DNA of 64,000 bases from Chenopodium formosanum. Its lineage: Eukaryota > Streptophyta > Magnoliopsida > Caryophyllales > Amaranthaceae. Shown here in pieces: positions 47,150-59,399 of this stretch (positions within the stretch are counted from its first letter, which is position 1; the number at the start of each line of letters is the position of its first letter). The stretch covers positions 11,413,501-11,477,500 of the forward strand of contig CM044877.1 in assembly GCA_024500155.1 (NCBI GenBank), in the 5' to 3' direction. The notes beneath the pieces were generated by a model, which worked only from the letters and a program-made list of their open reading frames with translations, did not search any database and had not been told where the DNA came from. The translations under genes were made by a program, and so were the position numbers.

Positions 47150-47336
47150 TAAGTTAATTCCCGTCATATATGCATTGAGTTTTGGGTGTTCTATCCGTTT
47201 CACCCTTTAGGCTAATCCAGATTTGAGGATCTGATCTAGGCTATTAGGTTCCACTCCCTTTCCGATTGTTGTTGCAGGGGAGCGAACACAGGTCTTCCCT
47301 ACCAAGTGTAGTCTCAATCACCACTACACCAACAAC
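47150..47336 (-). mobile_element. tRNA-derived SINE-like sequence
   Basis: On the minus strand: GGTGTAGTGGTGATTGAG (A-box-like), then about 35 bp later GTGTTCGCTCCCCTGC (B-box-like), then a ~110-bp 3' part with GGATTAGCCTAAAGGGTG, reminiscent of Au-type plant SINEs. I found no target duplication, so the right limit is approximate. Confidence 0.6.
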
Positions 47337-47451
47337 CAAACACTTTGTATGGAGGACACGTGTTATAAAATATTATATTATATACATATACTTTTTTATA
47401 TTATAAAAAATATTATATTATATACACATACTATTATAGTTAAAAGTATTA

Positions 47452-48473
47452 GGAAAAATTGGCCGCAACAACACCAACTATGACAAAGGTGCGTGTAGCA
47501 GCACAACCTTTCAAGGGTGCACTCAACATCACAAACTATGCACTTGGGTGCACATAACAACATAAATGACATTGGCAAAATGTAGATTTCTTCTAAAAGT
47601 GAAATCTTAAATATTTTTAATGCCTTTTTGTTTAAAAATATTTTTGATTAATTTCATTCTACTTAATTTTCCATTTTCCATCACATGTAATTAAATAACC
47701 ATTAAATTGAATTATTTCAAAAAGTTTTCGCCATTATTTTCTATCGTTTGTTTCTTCAATTACTTTTTTTACATCTCATGTGATGATTGACTTAGTTTCC
47801 TCTTCCATTATAATTAATTTTTTCCCTTTAAATTAATTCTCTCTTAACCTCCACAATTTAAGTGTTGTACATCAAAAACAAAAAAATCAATTTGACATAT
47901 CCTAAAATCCAACTCTAAAATTATTTTTTGAATTAAGTATTTGAAATCACTTTGTGGGTTTTGATATTAGTATTTAGAAAGTTACCTATGTATCCTGAAA
48001 TCTTGTAGAATAAAGGTATTTAAATGATTTTATTTTTTATTTTTTATTTTATTTATCAATTTAGTATTTAACTAGGTGGAAAGGGATAGGAAACTAAGTC
48101 AATCATGTGAGATCGATATTAGAAATAGTAATTGGAGAAGCGAACAAAGGAAAATAATAGCACAATTTTTTTTTTAAGGAATCCGCTTAATATAATGGTG
48201 GAGGTCAAGAAATGCTTAAATGAAAAAAAAAAAAAAAAGGTAAGGCTAATTTAGTTACGCATGATGGAAAATCATATATGTTTAAATAATGTTTAAACAA
48301 TTATATAAAATAATAAAGATTCCACTTTTTTCCATGCAACCTTAGTTCATTAGTGTCATTTATGCTAATATGTGCACCCAATTACATAGTTTGTGCTGTA
48401 AACCGCACCCTTAAAAGGTTGTGCTGCTACACGCACCTTTGTCATAGTTGGTGTTGTTGCGGCCAATTTTTCC
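47452..48473. mobile_element. Mutator-like element with ~120-bp inverted ends and perfect 9-bp duplication
   Basis: Both ends start GGAAAAATTGGCCGCAACAA then CACCAACTATGACAAAGGTG, inverted, with homology over about 120 bp. AAAGTATTA occurs at 47443-47451 and 48474-48482. Inside, a second inverted pair (GATTGACTTAGTTTCC at about 47785 and GGAAACTAAGTCAATC at about 48088) makes most of the element a giant foldback. No transposase. Confidence 0.92.
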
Positions 48474-48482
48474 AAAGTATTA

Positions 48483-48734
48483 TTATGTATAAAACAACAT
48501 AAATTATTGCACATGATTGTTGTATATCTAGTATAGTACATGAGCAATGCACGATTTTTAGATCAAAATGTTAGTTTTTCTAAAAGAAATTCATAAGTAA
48601 TAGCATTTTTAATACGAATATTACAATTTAAAACATGAGTAATACTTATAATACATTTTATATTTATCCCTTTTCCGTCAAATGTCTAATTCAATTTAAC
48701 TTTTATTCTTCTTGTTTTGATTGGTTATTGGTTC

Positions 48735-48775
<41 letters not shown>

Positions 48776-49567
48776 AAGAAAAACAAAAGGTCATTGTAAA
48801 AGACATTTTATAGAAAATGAAAGGCCGATTAAAATTAAATTTATGTTCAAGATTATGTATTTTTTTTCAAGACAACATTTCGGCTCAGCATTCAGTATTT
48901 GTCAAGGAGTACAACAAACGATAAAAGTAATTTTTACACTATTTTGTATCTTTATCAAAAACTTTTGTATTCATCTGATTACTTGAATTGAATTTAGGAT
49001 AACTTGTAGACTATTTTGGGTAACTTTTATCAATAAAGCATAAATAACTTTCATTCATTACAAGGTAGCTTTTATAATAGGTGCACAATATTTTATTGTA
49101 CATCTGATTTTTTTTAAATGTTTGTATTGATTTTATAATTGACGTCAAACTAAATTCTTATCGATTTTATTTAATTTTCATAAAAAAAAATATTAGCCTT
49201 TCAAAATACGAAATATTTGTTTCCTTAATTATGCCACTTTAATCATATTGCTTCAAATTAGTTATTATTCTTTAACTTGACTATAAATAAAGATTGGAAA
49301 AACTTTATGGATTATTTGTAGTATTGGAAAGTATATATTTATTATAAAAAAAATTAAATCAATACTTATGTTAGGAAATCATGAAAATCTTATGCATGTA
49401 TTGAAACTTGCTTTTATTGTTTGAAGTTTAACAAAAATTAACTATATATGCTTGAATATGTAAACAGTAATTATATAGATATATTTAATACTTAAGATAA
49501 GCCAATGAGATAGTGACATTTGTCATCCTCACATTGAGGTGCTTGTGTTTTAGTATAATATATAAAT
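48483..49567. other. AT-rich spacer
   Basis: No gene seen. It contains a ~36-bp T-run at 48738-48773 and a decayed Helitron-like hairpin region near 48530-48555. Confidence 0.4.
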
Positions 49568-49639
49568 GGTATTCATTTTCTCTAATATTTTTACTAGCTC
49601 TTTGCCTTCAAATTTTGAGGATCCCCTCGTAGGTATGGA

Positions 49640-51255
49640 ACCTCTTGTGACGGAGGAGATGAACTAGGCTCTTGTGTGCGATCCGACAAAGGAGGAAATT
49701 TTTTCGGCCTTATCTCAAATGCACCATAACAAGGCGTTGGGTATCGATGGTATGCATGCCCTCTTTTATTAGAAATGCTGGAATATTGTAGGCCGGGTTT
49801 GATGTCGTGTAGTATATTTTGAAGTGGTGGCATGATAATATTGATATTTCTGATAAAAATAAGACATATATAGTTACTCCTAAATGCCAAGAGCCTCAAA
49901 AGACGAGTGAGTTTCGACCTATTAGCCTTTGCAATGTCATCTGTAAATTGATCTCGAAAATGTTGGCTAACCAGCTCAAAAGAATTCTCCCGAATATCAT
50001 TTGTGATCATCAAAGTGCTTTTGTTCCGGGGAGGTTGATAATGGATAATGGTATAGTGCTTTTTGAAATTTTTCACTGGATGAAAAAGAAGGGTGAAGGT
50101 AAAACAAGGACGATGGCGATGAAGTTGGACATGAGTATGGCGTATGACTGTTAAAAGTGGTCGTTTTTGGAAGGGGTAATGTGCAAGCTTGGTTTTTGCA
50201 ATGATTGGGTGTGGAGAATTATGAGCTTCTTGTCTACTGTGAAGTACACTTTTAAGTGGAATGGTTTTGTGTATGCATGGTGAGGTGACTCCTTCTAGGG
50301 GACTTAGACAAGGCGACTCGATCTCACCTTACCTATTTTTTCTGTGCGGAGGTCTTTCCTAGTCTTCTTCGGATGGCAGCTTGTGAAGGGTTGATCCATA
50401 GTGCACAGGTTTGTCGGGGAGCTCCACAGGTTTCTCATCTCTTCTTCACGTATGATAGCATCCTATTTGCTAGAGTCACTCTCCAAGAATGCTAAAAAAT
50501 TGTTAATATTATTAGTATTTATGAGGGAGCTTTGGGCTCCTTTAAAAAAAAAAAAAAAAGGAAGGAGCTTCGGGTCAAAAAAATAACTTTGAAAAATTGA
50601 AGGTGTTATTTAGCAAAAATGTGGAGTTTAATCGAAGGAGGGATATTATAGCGGTGCTTGGTGTTAGGGAGGTGGCGAAACATGTAAAATATTTAGGACT
50701 CCCTACAATCATTAGAAGAGCAATGAAGAGTATTTTTAGTTGCCTCAAGGAGAGAATTTGGAAGAAAATGCTAGGATGGAAGGGAAAGTTGGTGTCTCAA
50801 GCTGGAAGAAAAGTCTTAATTAAAGTGGTTGCTCAATTGATTCCAACCTATATGATGGGCCTCTTTAAAATCCTGAATGGCTTATTAGATGAAATTCACT
50901 CCTTGATTGCTCGGTTTTGGTGGGTGTCTGATGGTGTGAATGGGAAGATGCATTGGATGAGTTGGGAAAAGTTATGTTTGCCTAAGTCTTATGGGGGGAT
51001 GGGATTTCAGGAATTAAAAGTTTTTAACCAAGATCTACTTGCTAAGCAAGGTTGGAGACTTCTGTGCAATCTTACCTCTCTCGTTTACAAAATCCTAAAG
51101 GCAAGATATTTTAAGAACGACGAGTTTGTGGATGCTAGGAGGGGTTATGATCCAAGCTATGTGTGGTGGAGTATTTGGGAGGCAAAAGCATTGCTTTTTT
51201 AAGGTCTAAAATGAAGAGTGGGCAATGGAGAAAATATCAATGTGTGGGATGAGGC
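49640..51255 (+). pseudogene. LINE reverse transcriptase and downstream region (broken)
   Basis: It reads VTEEMN-stop-ALVCDPTKEEIF, then FRPISLCNVICKLISKMLAN, DHQSAFVPGRLIMDNGIVLF and MKLDMSMAYD (first catalytic aspartate), with stops and shifts after. Next to APQVSHLFF the catalytic FADD box is FTYD, so the enzyme would be dead even in frame. After a 15-A run, 50597-51202 is open for 201 residues (VKYLGLPTIIRRAMKSIFSC, MHWMSWEKLCLPKSYGGMGF), the thumb/connection part typical of plant L1. The last residues NINVWDEA stop at the LTR insertion. Confidence 0.9.
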
Positions 51256-51556
51256 GTAGTGTAATACACCGTATTTTTATGTATTTTTTATAAAGTATTT
51301 AAGTATTAATAAAATGTATTGTTAAGGGCTCAAGTATTTTAATTAAATATTTTAAAGGGTTAAAGTATTTTAAATATAAGGTTTTATAAAAGTAAAATAT
51401 ATTTTGGGCCAAACGTTTATTAATTATTGAGCAATGTAAATTATTCCTACATACTCTTATTGGAATAACCCATTCCAAAACCCACAACTTAAGCCCTATC
51501 CCATAACTTAAGCCCACATTTTTATAAGCCCAAATTTAACCCTACACTCTCTACTC

Positions 51557-51564
51557 TATAAATA
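51557..51564 (+). promoter_or_regulatory. TATA box of the long LTR
   Basis: TATAAATA about 300 bp from the left end of the LTR, in ACTCTATAAATACCTCATG, a standard spacing for an LTR promoter on the plus strand. Confidence 0.6.
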
Positions 51565-52161
51565 CCTCATGAATCCCCAAAAATTTCCCACACAAAAAGG
51601 TTAGTCTTATTTTCTTTCTCCTTTGTTTTATTAATTTGTGTAATTATAATTATTGATTTATGGGTTTTGATTTTATTGTTTGAAATTAATTTAATTAGTA
51701 TCAAATTGTATTTTGATGATTAAACTTTATAATTTCAGAATTTATAAATGTCATAATTTGCAGATTTTGTAAATTTTATAACCTAGGGTTTTTAATTATT
51801 GAAAATCATGATTTTAGGGTTTTTATGATGATTTAGCGCTTTTATAGTAATAATGTTTTGAAATTTTGGTGATTATAACTACTGATTAGTTTAACTTAAT
51901 TCCATATTATTTTTGAACACGTAAATTCGTGTTTTGATTTTTAGATTTCCGTTTGTCAATATTATTAATCCCGTTTTAATCCTGATCAGGTTCTAAACTC
52001 ATCTGATTTTGATAAAAAAAAAAAGTAGTGTTTTCCTGTGGAAACAACGTTTTAAGAAATACTCATCACCTATGGTAGGGAGCACCACCCTCTCGTGGCC
52101 AAATTCAGCTTCTAAATATGATTTTTGGGCAGTTTTTTTATTTTTAACGAAGTTTTTTTTA

Positions 52162-52858
52162 GGATTTTTTGTAAATTACCACCCCAAAATGTACCATTTA
52201 TTGAAATAACCACTTTTATTTTTTAAATTAAAAATAACCACCCATATTTTACAAAAAAATGTAGGTTTTACCAACCGACCTATACTCCGACTAGTTTTTC
52301 GATCATGGCCCTCACATAACGGCTGTTTTTTTATTTTTATAAAAGTTGTTTCTCGATTTATTTCCTCCCTTGTTTCACAAACTACTCCCAAACTTAAAAT
52401 TATTCATTTTTTCCACAAATTCTACCAATTTTACTCCAAGTTTTGCAAATTGACAAACGAATCCTTTGAAGAACACACTTAATTTTTTTTTACACTAATT
52501 TGTACAGAAAGGTAATTGAAGATCGCACTTAATTTTTATTTTTATTTTTTTAGTTATTTTGCAATGTTAAATGAAGTAGAATTCAAGTTATACGATATTT
52601 TTTTTTGTTTAGAATGTGTTTTATTAGGTATTTAATGATGTAATCGTTGTTTGATTCATTCAATTTAACTTGAATTGAAAATTAGGGTTCTTCATAATGA
52701 AATTGTCGGGCACATGCTCGGAAAACTGTCCGGAGTATAGGTAGGGGTGGTAAAACCTTCAGTTTTGTAAAATATGTGTGGTTATTTCTAATTTCAACAA
52801 ACATGGGTGGTTATTTCAACACATGTTAAATTTTAGGGTGGTAATTTACAAAAAATCC
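52162..52858. mobile_element. Long-TIR Mutator-like element nested in the LTR, 697 bp
   Basis: GGATTTTTTGTAAATTACCA then CCC opens both ends, inverted, and homology continues for about 115 bp (AAATAACCAC, ATATTTTACAAAA, GGTTTTACCA). TTTTTTTA flanks both sides (52154-52161, 52859-52866). The middle has a decayed, T-rich sequence without an ORF. Confidence 0.87.
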
Positions 52859-54759
52859 TTTTTTTATGCTTTAAATTTTATCCTTGAGTTTAAAGGGTAA
52901 GAGATAATTTAATGTTTCTATGGATAGTTTAAGTATAAAGATGTATTTTGATGAAGTTTTAAAGGGTTTTTGATTAGTTTTAAATCGCTGGAATTTTATT
53001 TAAAGTAGTATAATTGTGATTTTAATAAAAGGGTGTGATTACCCATTAAAAAGGAGTTTAATAAGGGGTTTTAAAATAATTTTCAAATTATTTTAAGTAG
53101 TCTAAAGTAAATTTAAGTTGCTGGAAATTGTGTATACAAGGAGAATTAATATAGTATTATTGTCCCATTATGTAGGAGACTTGATTTGGGAATTGTTGTA
53201 GTGTAATCGGCTACTTTAAGGGCTTAATTGAGGTACGTACGCGTACTTGCTTGACATATTTTGGTGATATAGTATCATGCTAGGCTTCTTTAAATTAATC
53301 TCAAGTAGTATCATGCTAAGGTTTTGATTGGAAATTGTGGATTGTTGATATTGGTGATTGAATCGTGAAGCATAATTTATTTGTGAAGGATTATGGGATG
53401 GAAAATTATATTTTTGGCATAGTTGTATGGACTACACTTTTATTTATGGCATGTTAGAATGCATGTTTAATTAAACTACATGTTTAATTTGGCTTGGAAT
53501 GTTGAAATTTTTTTTTATTAAAGTTCATATAATTTTTATTGATGCTAGAAGCATGAAAAAGGAGCTATATAAGTGTCTATGTACACGAGGAATAAATTGT
53601 ATGTTGGTTCCTTAGTGCAATTAAGGTGTTTTTAATACCGATGGATAGGATTTGTGGCGCTTTGTGCGTTTAAGGTGTCTTTGACACTGAGGTAGATTTA
53701 AAAAGGGTTCAACATTAAATATTATGTGGTCACTAATTACTCAAGAATTAAATTGGTATGCTTAATTGATTGAATAATTTTGTTAATTGAATTATTATGC
53801 TTTGAGAGTCATCACCAAGTTTAATAATATGTAAATAACGTAAAGTGAAAGAAATTACGCGGCAAAACTCTTGGAACGTATATACCTTGAGTATGAACAT
53901 ATGAGGGGAGTCATGGGGTTTTATATTTAACCATAACTTCTACTGGAGTACAAAACAATGTACATTCCTTTTTATTATTATTATGCGCAGGAATTCCGCC
54001 ACCTATGTGTGGTTTTGATGCTGGCACGGTTAGCTCCCGTGTCAGTAACCTCAATTAATTTGGGGGAGGTAGAGTTGAAAACCCATTCAATGTGTGATCA
54101 ATGCTAAATAAATTATTTAGTGTCTAGTTGAAGAGTGTTGTTGGATGTGTTTGTAAACAGGATCATTGAGATAAGAGTGTGTTGATAGGTGAAAACATGT
54201 TAGTGTGTTTAATTACACTTATGTACTCAGCTTTGCTGATTGTGTGTGTTTGTGTATTTTGACCATGTCTTTATCTTGGTCTTATGATGACCCATTTTTT
54301 TATGGAAAGTAGTGGAAACAAGTAGAGATAAACTTTTCAGATATTGAAGCATGTTCATGATGACGGGGCATGAGTGAAGAGCGAATCATGCTAGTTTCTA
54401 TTAGTTTATGATGTGTTTAATGTTTTGATTATTTTATATTATGGATACTCATGAGACTAACGCAAAGGTTTTACATATTTAATTGGTTTTAATAAGGGCC
54501 TACAGTGGTTCCAAGTTGTAGGTCGATTTTATTTTACTTTGTTTGCCTTGGATTTGAGTTTACTTTAATTTCGTTTAGTTGACTTTTTAAGTTGACTGGT
54601 TTTGAATGTTTTTAATGATAGTCTTCCGTTGTGTGTCTTTGATAATTATCTTAGCCGTTTTCACGGCGGCGGTAATATCTTAGATATTCCTATTTAAAGT
54701 TTTAAACAGGGTAAAACAAGTATTTTTAAAGAAAAGAATTTCTAGGGTGTTACACGTAG

Positions 54760-56027
54760 CTTCCGATTGGTAGCTCTGTGGTTGTCCCTATGCCAAATAT
54801 TGAGAGCTCGGTTGACCTGAAGGTGGATGCTCTTATTGACTTTGAGGGGGGGGGGGTGTTTATGTAGGCTCTGCAATTACAGTATTACACCTTAGCTTGC
54901 TGCTACTAATGTACCAAAGGTTGCGAGTATCCCCCTTAGTTTGCGCTACCCAATTGATGTGAGATATTGGTGGCCTACTGAAGATGGTATGTTCTCTACA
55001 AAATCTGCTTATTGGTTGGGGAGGTTGGGAGCAGCACTATGACAACATTGGTGAGGATTTTTGGAGAATGATTTGAAATTTTAGTGGGCTGCCTAAACTG
55101 AAACAATTTCTCTGGAAGGCTAGTTTGGATGCTCTTGCTACTTTGGGTTGACTAAAAGATAGACATGTGCGTGATGATGATCTTTGCCCCCTGTGCTTCA
55201 ATAGCAGCGAGAACATTTGTCACTTCATCTTTTTCTGTCATGATGTAAAACGAATCTAGGATACTTCCTCCTTTAATGCACGGCTGCAAGATGCTCCTAG
55301 TTTTAATTTTAAAGAATTATTCCTTTACGCTGTGTCTAAGGTGAGCAAATATGAACTAATCTCTTTTGCTACTATTGCGTGGGCTGCTTGGTCTTTTCGG
55401 AACTCGATTGTTTTTGACAATCTATATAACTGTGATGTTGTTGGCATTACGGGATATTTATGGTTGGTGGAAGATTTCAAGAAGTACACTTCTGTTGTAG
55501 GCTGCACTAATGCGGTCAGGGGTGCTGGTTTGCGTAGCGGGTGGATTATATTCCATCTATTGGTGATGTTGTGTGTGTGAATTCGGATGCTGCTATGATT
55601 CACGAAGGGTGTGTGGGCTTAACTGCAGCATTGAGAGATGGATAAGGGAAGCTACTTGCTGTAATGGTGAATAGAGTGGCTGGAGATGACAGTGTGAACT
55701 GTGAAGTGTGCAGAAGCTCATGTTGCCTGGATGGGAATCCTGCCGACAAAAGGCCTGGGATATAGCAGGATCAAGCTTGAATCAGATGCTCTGTGTGTTG
55801 TTAATGTTGTGCAAAAAGAGGAATAAGGAAGGTCACTGTTCGACTTGATCATTGAGGATATTGTTCTTTCATGTGATTCTTTTCGTTGTCTTCATCTCAA
55901 GAGAAATGCCAATGTGCTAGCCCGCTTAGTTGCTAGATTGTTACTTGGTGGGGATGAGGTAGAACATGTGTTTGTGAATGGTTTTACACAAGGTGTGATT
56001 GCCTTGGCGGAGATAGATATGATGTAA
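54760..56027 (+). pseudogene. LINE zf-RVT and RNase H region (broken)
   Basis: This continues the LINE after the LTR: LPIGSSVVVPMPN, then LPKLKQFLWKASLDALATLG, a stop, DDDLCPLCFNSSENICHFIF (zinc-binding zf-RVT cysteines and histidine), SFATIAWAAWSFRNSIVF. It ends in an RNase H-like part including LIIEDIVLSCDSFRCLHLKR and NANVLARLVARL. Several frameshifts and stops. Confidence 0.85.
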
Positions 56028-56259
56028 CCTGTTTTCCTATTAATTAATTTGCCATGTTCCCGTTTGCCTTAAAAAAAGGGTATTCATTTTCTCATATAAA
56101 AAGTCTTGTTACTTACAAAATTGTGTTAGACAATTGAAATTGAGTCTAATTGTCATTTGTCTTGTGAGTTGTGACCCAATAAATTGAACATGCTTGTATG
56201 AAACCTACATTATTAATGAGCCTAATCATTACTCATAAACCCATTTATAATTACTCTTA

Positions 56260-56576
56260 GGCCCCTCTCACTTCACGTTATTTTTGCTTATCTAAAATTA
56301 TTTTTATTGAACTGAAATTAATTTTATTGAAGTGAAATTAATATTACTGAATTGAAATTATTTTTACTAAACTAAATTATTTTTACCGAACTGAAATTAT
56401 TTTTACTAATTCTCTGTTTCTTCTTTATAGCTACTGAATTTTACTAAACTGATATTATTTTTACAAAACTGAACTTATTTTTGTTGAACTAAACTTATTT
56501 TTATTGAATTGAACTTATTTTTACTAAACTAAAATTAATTCTATTGTTTTTTTTTTAAGATGAAGTGAGCATGACC
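56260..56576. mobile_element. Tourist-type MITE, 317 bp (copy A)
   Basis: GGCCCCTCTCACTTCACGTT at the left is matched inverted by GATGAAGTGAGCATGACC at the right. TTA flanks both sides (56257-56259, 56577-56579). The interior repeats TGAACTGAAATTATTTTTA-like units, shared with copies B and C. Confidence 0.85.
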
Positions 56577-56719
56577 TTACATTGATTACAACTTAATTTC
56601 CTTATTAGGTGAAATAATAAAGTCGTAGATTAAGGGTCCTCTCTATTTGCCTTTAAACAATGCTAGCTACGATATACAATACAATCCTATGTTTTTTTTT
56701 TTTGGTTTTTTTTTTAATC

Positions 56720-56758
<39 letters not shown>

Positions 56759-57073
56759 CACATAAATTTATACTCCCTTTATTGATTTTAAGTATTACAA
56801 TTTGATAGGCACATAGTTTTAGACAAATAATTGATTTGAATATTAAAAAAAGGTAATTGAGGTAGATTGGGCATTTTAATAAGTGCTTCAATGTCCATGA
56901 GTTATATAAAGTATGTACTTCCTATGTTCTTTTTTACTTGACTTACTTTGACTTTTACTTTTACACTATTCACCACATCTCCTTTGATCGTTTTTTATGA
57001 ATTATTTGCAAGGAAAACATATTAATATGAGATCTTGTTAAAATCGTCATAATAATTACTATCATAATAAATT
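56577..57073. other. AT-rich spacer with T-runs
   Basis: No gene. T-rich tracts occupy about 56692-56755. Confidence 0.5.
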
Positions 57074-58154
57074 GGAAAATTTCACAAGAATAATCCAACC
57101 TTTGTCTCATTCTCCCAAAATAATCCAACCTTTCGATTAACCTTGAATAATCCTAAGTTTACTATATACTTTCTCCTAGCAACCCCACCAGCAGGTCACC
57201 TTACCCTTTTCAACCGGTTACCATCCACGCGGCAATTTATGATTGGTCAAATTTTTATTTTTAATTTAAATAATAAATTTAAATTCTGAAAACTAAAAAA
57301 AAAAAAAAGAACTTTTATCTCCTTCCCCGGCCCTCTGTTTGTTTCCCTCTCCTCTTCCTTCCTCCATTATCACCCACCAACACCACTCAACAAACCATCA
57401 CAGCACTACAAACACCACCACCTAGAACCACCACAAACAACCACCGACATCACCACTCACCACAACATCCATGACCACCCACAACCGAAAACAACACCCA
57501 CAATATCAACGGCTTACGGCCGCCCAATTCAGCCCAAAATATAATTGAGAAGGAGAAAAGAGAAGGAAATTGGTGGGAGTTGGGGTTTTGTGTTCTGGGT
57601 AGGTAGAATTGGGGTTTCGGGTATGGGTTGGGGTGGGTTGGTGAATTCGGGTATGGCCGTATACGACTAGGTGGGATTGGTGGTTGTGAGTCTGGTGGGA
57701 GTGGGTTTGGGTGGGGTTAGTGGTGGCGGAGGTGGTGGTGGCTAAGTTACGGGCTAATTGCAAGGTTGTGGCACGTTGAGGGCTGGTTGATTGGAAGAGG
57801 AGGTACTAGTGGGGTGGGCTGGTTGATGGGAAAATGGGTTAGGCTGACAGTGAGGTGAGGTGAGGTGAGGTGAGGTTGTGCACGGTGGCGGCAAGGTTGA
57901 GAGAGGTGAAGGAGCCATTGTTAATGGCTGGAAGATGTTGAAGAGGGGAGAAGGAAGAAGGCAGGGGAAATTAATTAAGGAAAATAAAAAAAATAAAAAA
58001 TAAATAAAAAAGTAACCTGAAGTTTAGATAATCGGTCAAAAAGGCTCAGTTAGAGAAGATGAGTAGTAAACTTAGGATTATTCAAGGTTAATCAAAAGAA
58101 TGTATTATTTTGGGAGAACAAGCTAAAGGTTGGATTATTCTTGTGAAATTCTCC
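57074..58154. mobile_element. Mutator-like element with ~90-bp inverted ends and perfect 9-bp duplication
   Basis: The left end GGAAAATTTCACAAGAATAA then TCCAACCTTT and the right end (inverted, one change in the first bases) match over about 90 bp (57074-57163, 58065-58154). TAATAAATT occurs at 57065-57073 and 58155-58163. The interior left half is C/A-rich (ACCACC strings) and the right half is G/T-rich (GGGTTGGGGTGG, GAGGTGAGGTGAGGTGAGGT). There is no transposase. Confidence 0.92.
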
Positions 58155-58285
58155 TAATAAATTTTATAATATTTACTTATGAAAAATAAAAAATGATTAA
58201 AGTTTTGTATTGACAAGCGTGATAAATTAAACAAGTTAATTAAAAAGAACAAAGGAAATATGAGTTATTATATACGTGTTTTAAT

Positions 58286-58409
58286 AAGGGCCTGTTTTGA
58301 TTTAATGAATTGAGCTGATGAACAAAATTGAACTGAGCTGAAGTGAATTGTTTATGAGAAAAGGAAATTAAAAACTGAACTGAAATTAAGCTGAATAGAA
58401 CAGGTCCTT
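58286..58409. mobile_element. Small Tourist-like MITE
   Basis: AAGGGCCTGTTTTGATT and its near-inverse AATAGAACAGGTCCTT bracket about 120 bp. The flanking trinucleotides are ambiguous (TAA left, TTA or AGG right). Confidence 0.5.
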
Positions 58410-58526
58410 AGGTACTCTACTTTCCATCCATTTGTATTTTAATAAGTGCTCTATTTCTATTTTGAAAATTTTTAAGAATATTTTACTATTTTTCTCCCCA
58501 ATAGTGGTCTCTCATATCATGCTTTA

Positions 58527-59399
58527 ACTAGCTTTTGGACCCGTTCTACGCACGGGTTATGCTTAAATTATAAATTTATTTGAAACTTTACAAATTATCT
58601 TGTCACCAAAAAAAAAAAAAAAAAAAAAAACCTTTACAAATTATTTGAATGAATTTATTTTATCGTCTTTTGACATATTATAATATTTTATGAATTAGTG
58701 GTAATAGACTAATAGTTGTAGAAAAAATGGCTTAAAATCGTAAAATCATATCTCTATCGCATGATATATTAATCAACAATTTGTATAAAAAACTACTTTG
58801 TAAATACCAAACACTTAATATAATTTTACAATTTTTACATGAAATGTGAAGGCATGATATTCTTCTTTAGTCTTTACCAATATATGGCTCTTATATTGCG
58901 CTTAATATCTTCAAAATTAAAGCCCCATGGCACATAAACAATGTCATCCTATGGAATTTCCATAGTATTCTTGCCACCTCAATATTTTCCTTTTCAATCA
59001 TCATCCTCATTGTTGTAGAAATTTCACATAGAATTTTGAAAGATGTTTCTCTAATTTTTTAGTTTTTGAAACTTAATGAGTGTGAAAAAATCTTTATTGA
59101 AAATTTGTATTTATATAAGAAGAGGGGGAAGATAAGGGGTCAAATTAAAGAAATGAATTATGAATGTGAATAAATTGAATTGATAGATGGAATAATGAGA
59201 AGAGGAGAAGGTTTAGGAAATTTAATTTGTTATTGAATTAAAATAAAGATTACAAAATATAAAAATTATTGAGAAATAAAGGGGGAGATGAAGAGAGAAT
59301 TTCTTTGAAAACATAGGGAGGGAGAATGAATAAAGAAAGGTGAGAAAGAATGATGACATGTGTCAATTTTGGTTTGTGTTTTTAAATACTAAGTATAGA
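58527..59399 (-). mobile_element. Non-autonomous Helitron, 873 bp, both termini present
   Basis: On the minus strand it begins TCTATACTTAGTATTTAAAA at 59399 (preceded by A) and ends with hairpin ACCCGTGCGTAGAACGGGT, CCAAAAGCTAGT at 58527 (followed by T). That is a textbook A/T insertion with TC and CTRRT ends. It has no supported ORF. Confidence 0.9.

Larger units (their letters stand above)
51260..54754 (+). mobile_element. Very long solo LTR (3495 bp), inside the LINE
   Basis: It begins TGTAATACACC and ends GGTGTTACA (TG/CA ends, inverted). CGTAG stands at 51255-51259 and 54755-54759, a perfect 5-bp duplication that restores the LINE frame ...WDEA/W... when removed. A TATAAATA box lies at 51557-51564. 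No gag-pol domains occur inside. Without the nested Mutator-like element the LTR is about 2.8 kb. Long LTRs with TGTAA...TTACA ends fit some Ty3/Gypsy lineages, but the lineage is inferred. Confidence 0.85.
49583..56078 (+). mobile_element. 5'-truncated LINE (L1 type) with 15-bp target duplication, split by a solo LTR
   Basis: GGTATTCATTTTCTC occurs at 49568-49582 and exactly again at 56079-56093. A short A-rich tail (TTAAAAAAAG) precedes the right copy. The sequence begins inside the reverse-transcriptase region and runs through a zf-RVT region to RNase H, so the endonuclease and ORF1 are missing (5' truncation). The 3495-bp LTR plus its duplication interrupts it at 51260. Without it about 3.0 kb of LINE remains. 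Confidence 0.93.

Noticed and set aside
49594..50076. 160-residue minus-strand ORF
   Set aside because: Shadow of the LINE reverse-transcriptase frame on the opposite strand; it has no domain of its own.
57506..57763. 85-residue minus-strand ORF rich in threonine, histidine and proline
   Set aside because: Low-complexity reading of the G/T-rich half of the Mutator-like element.
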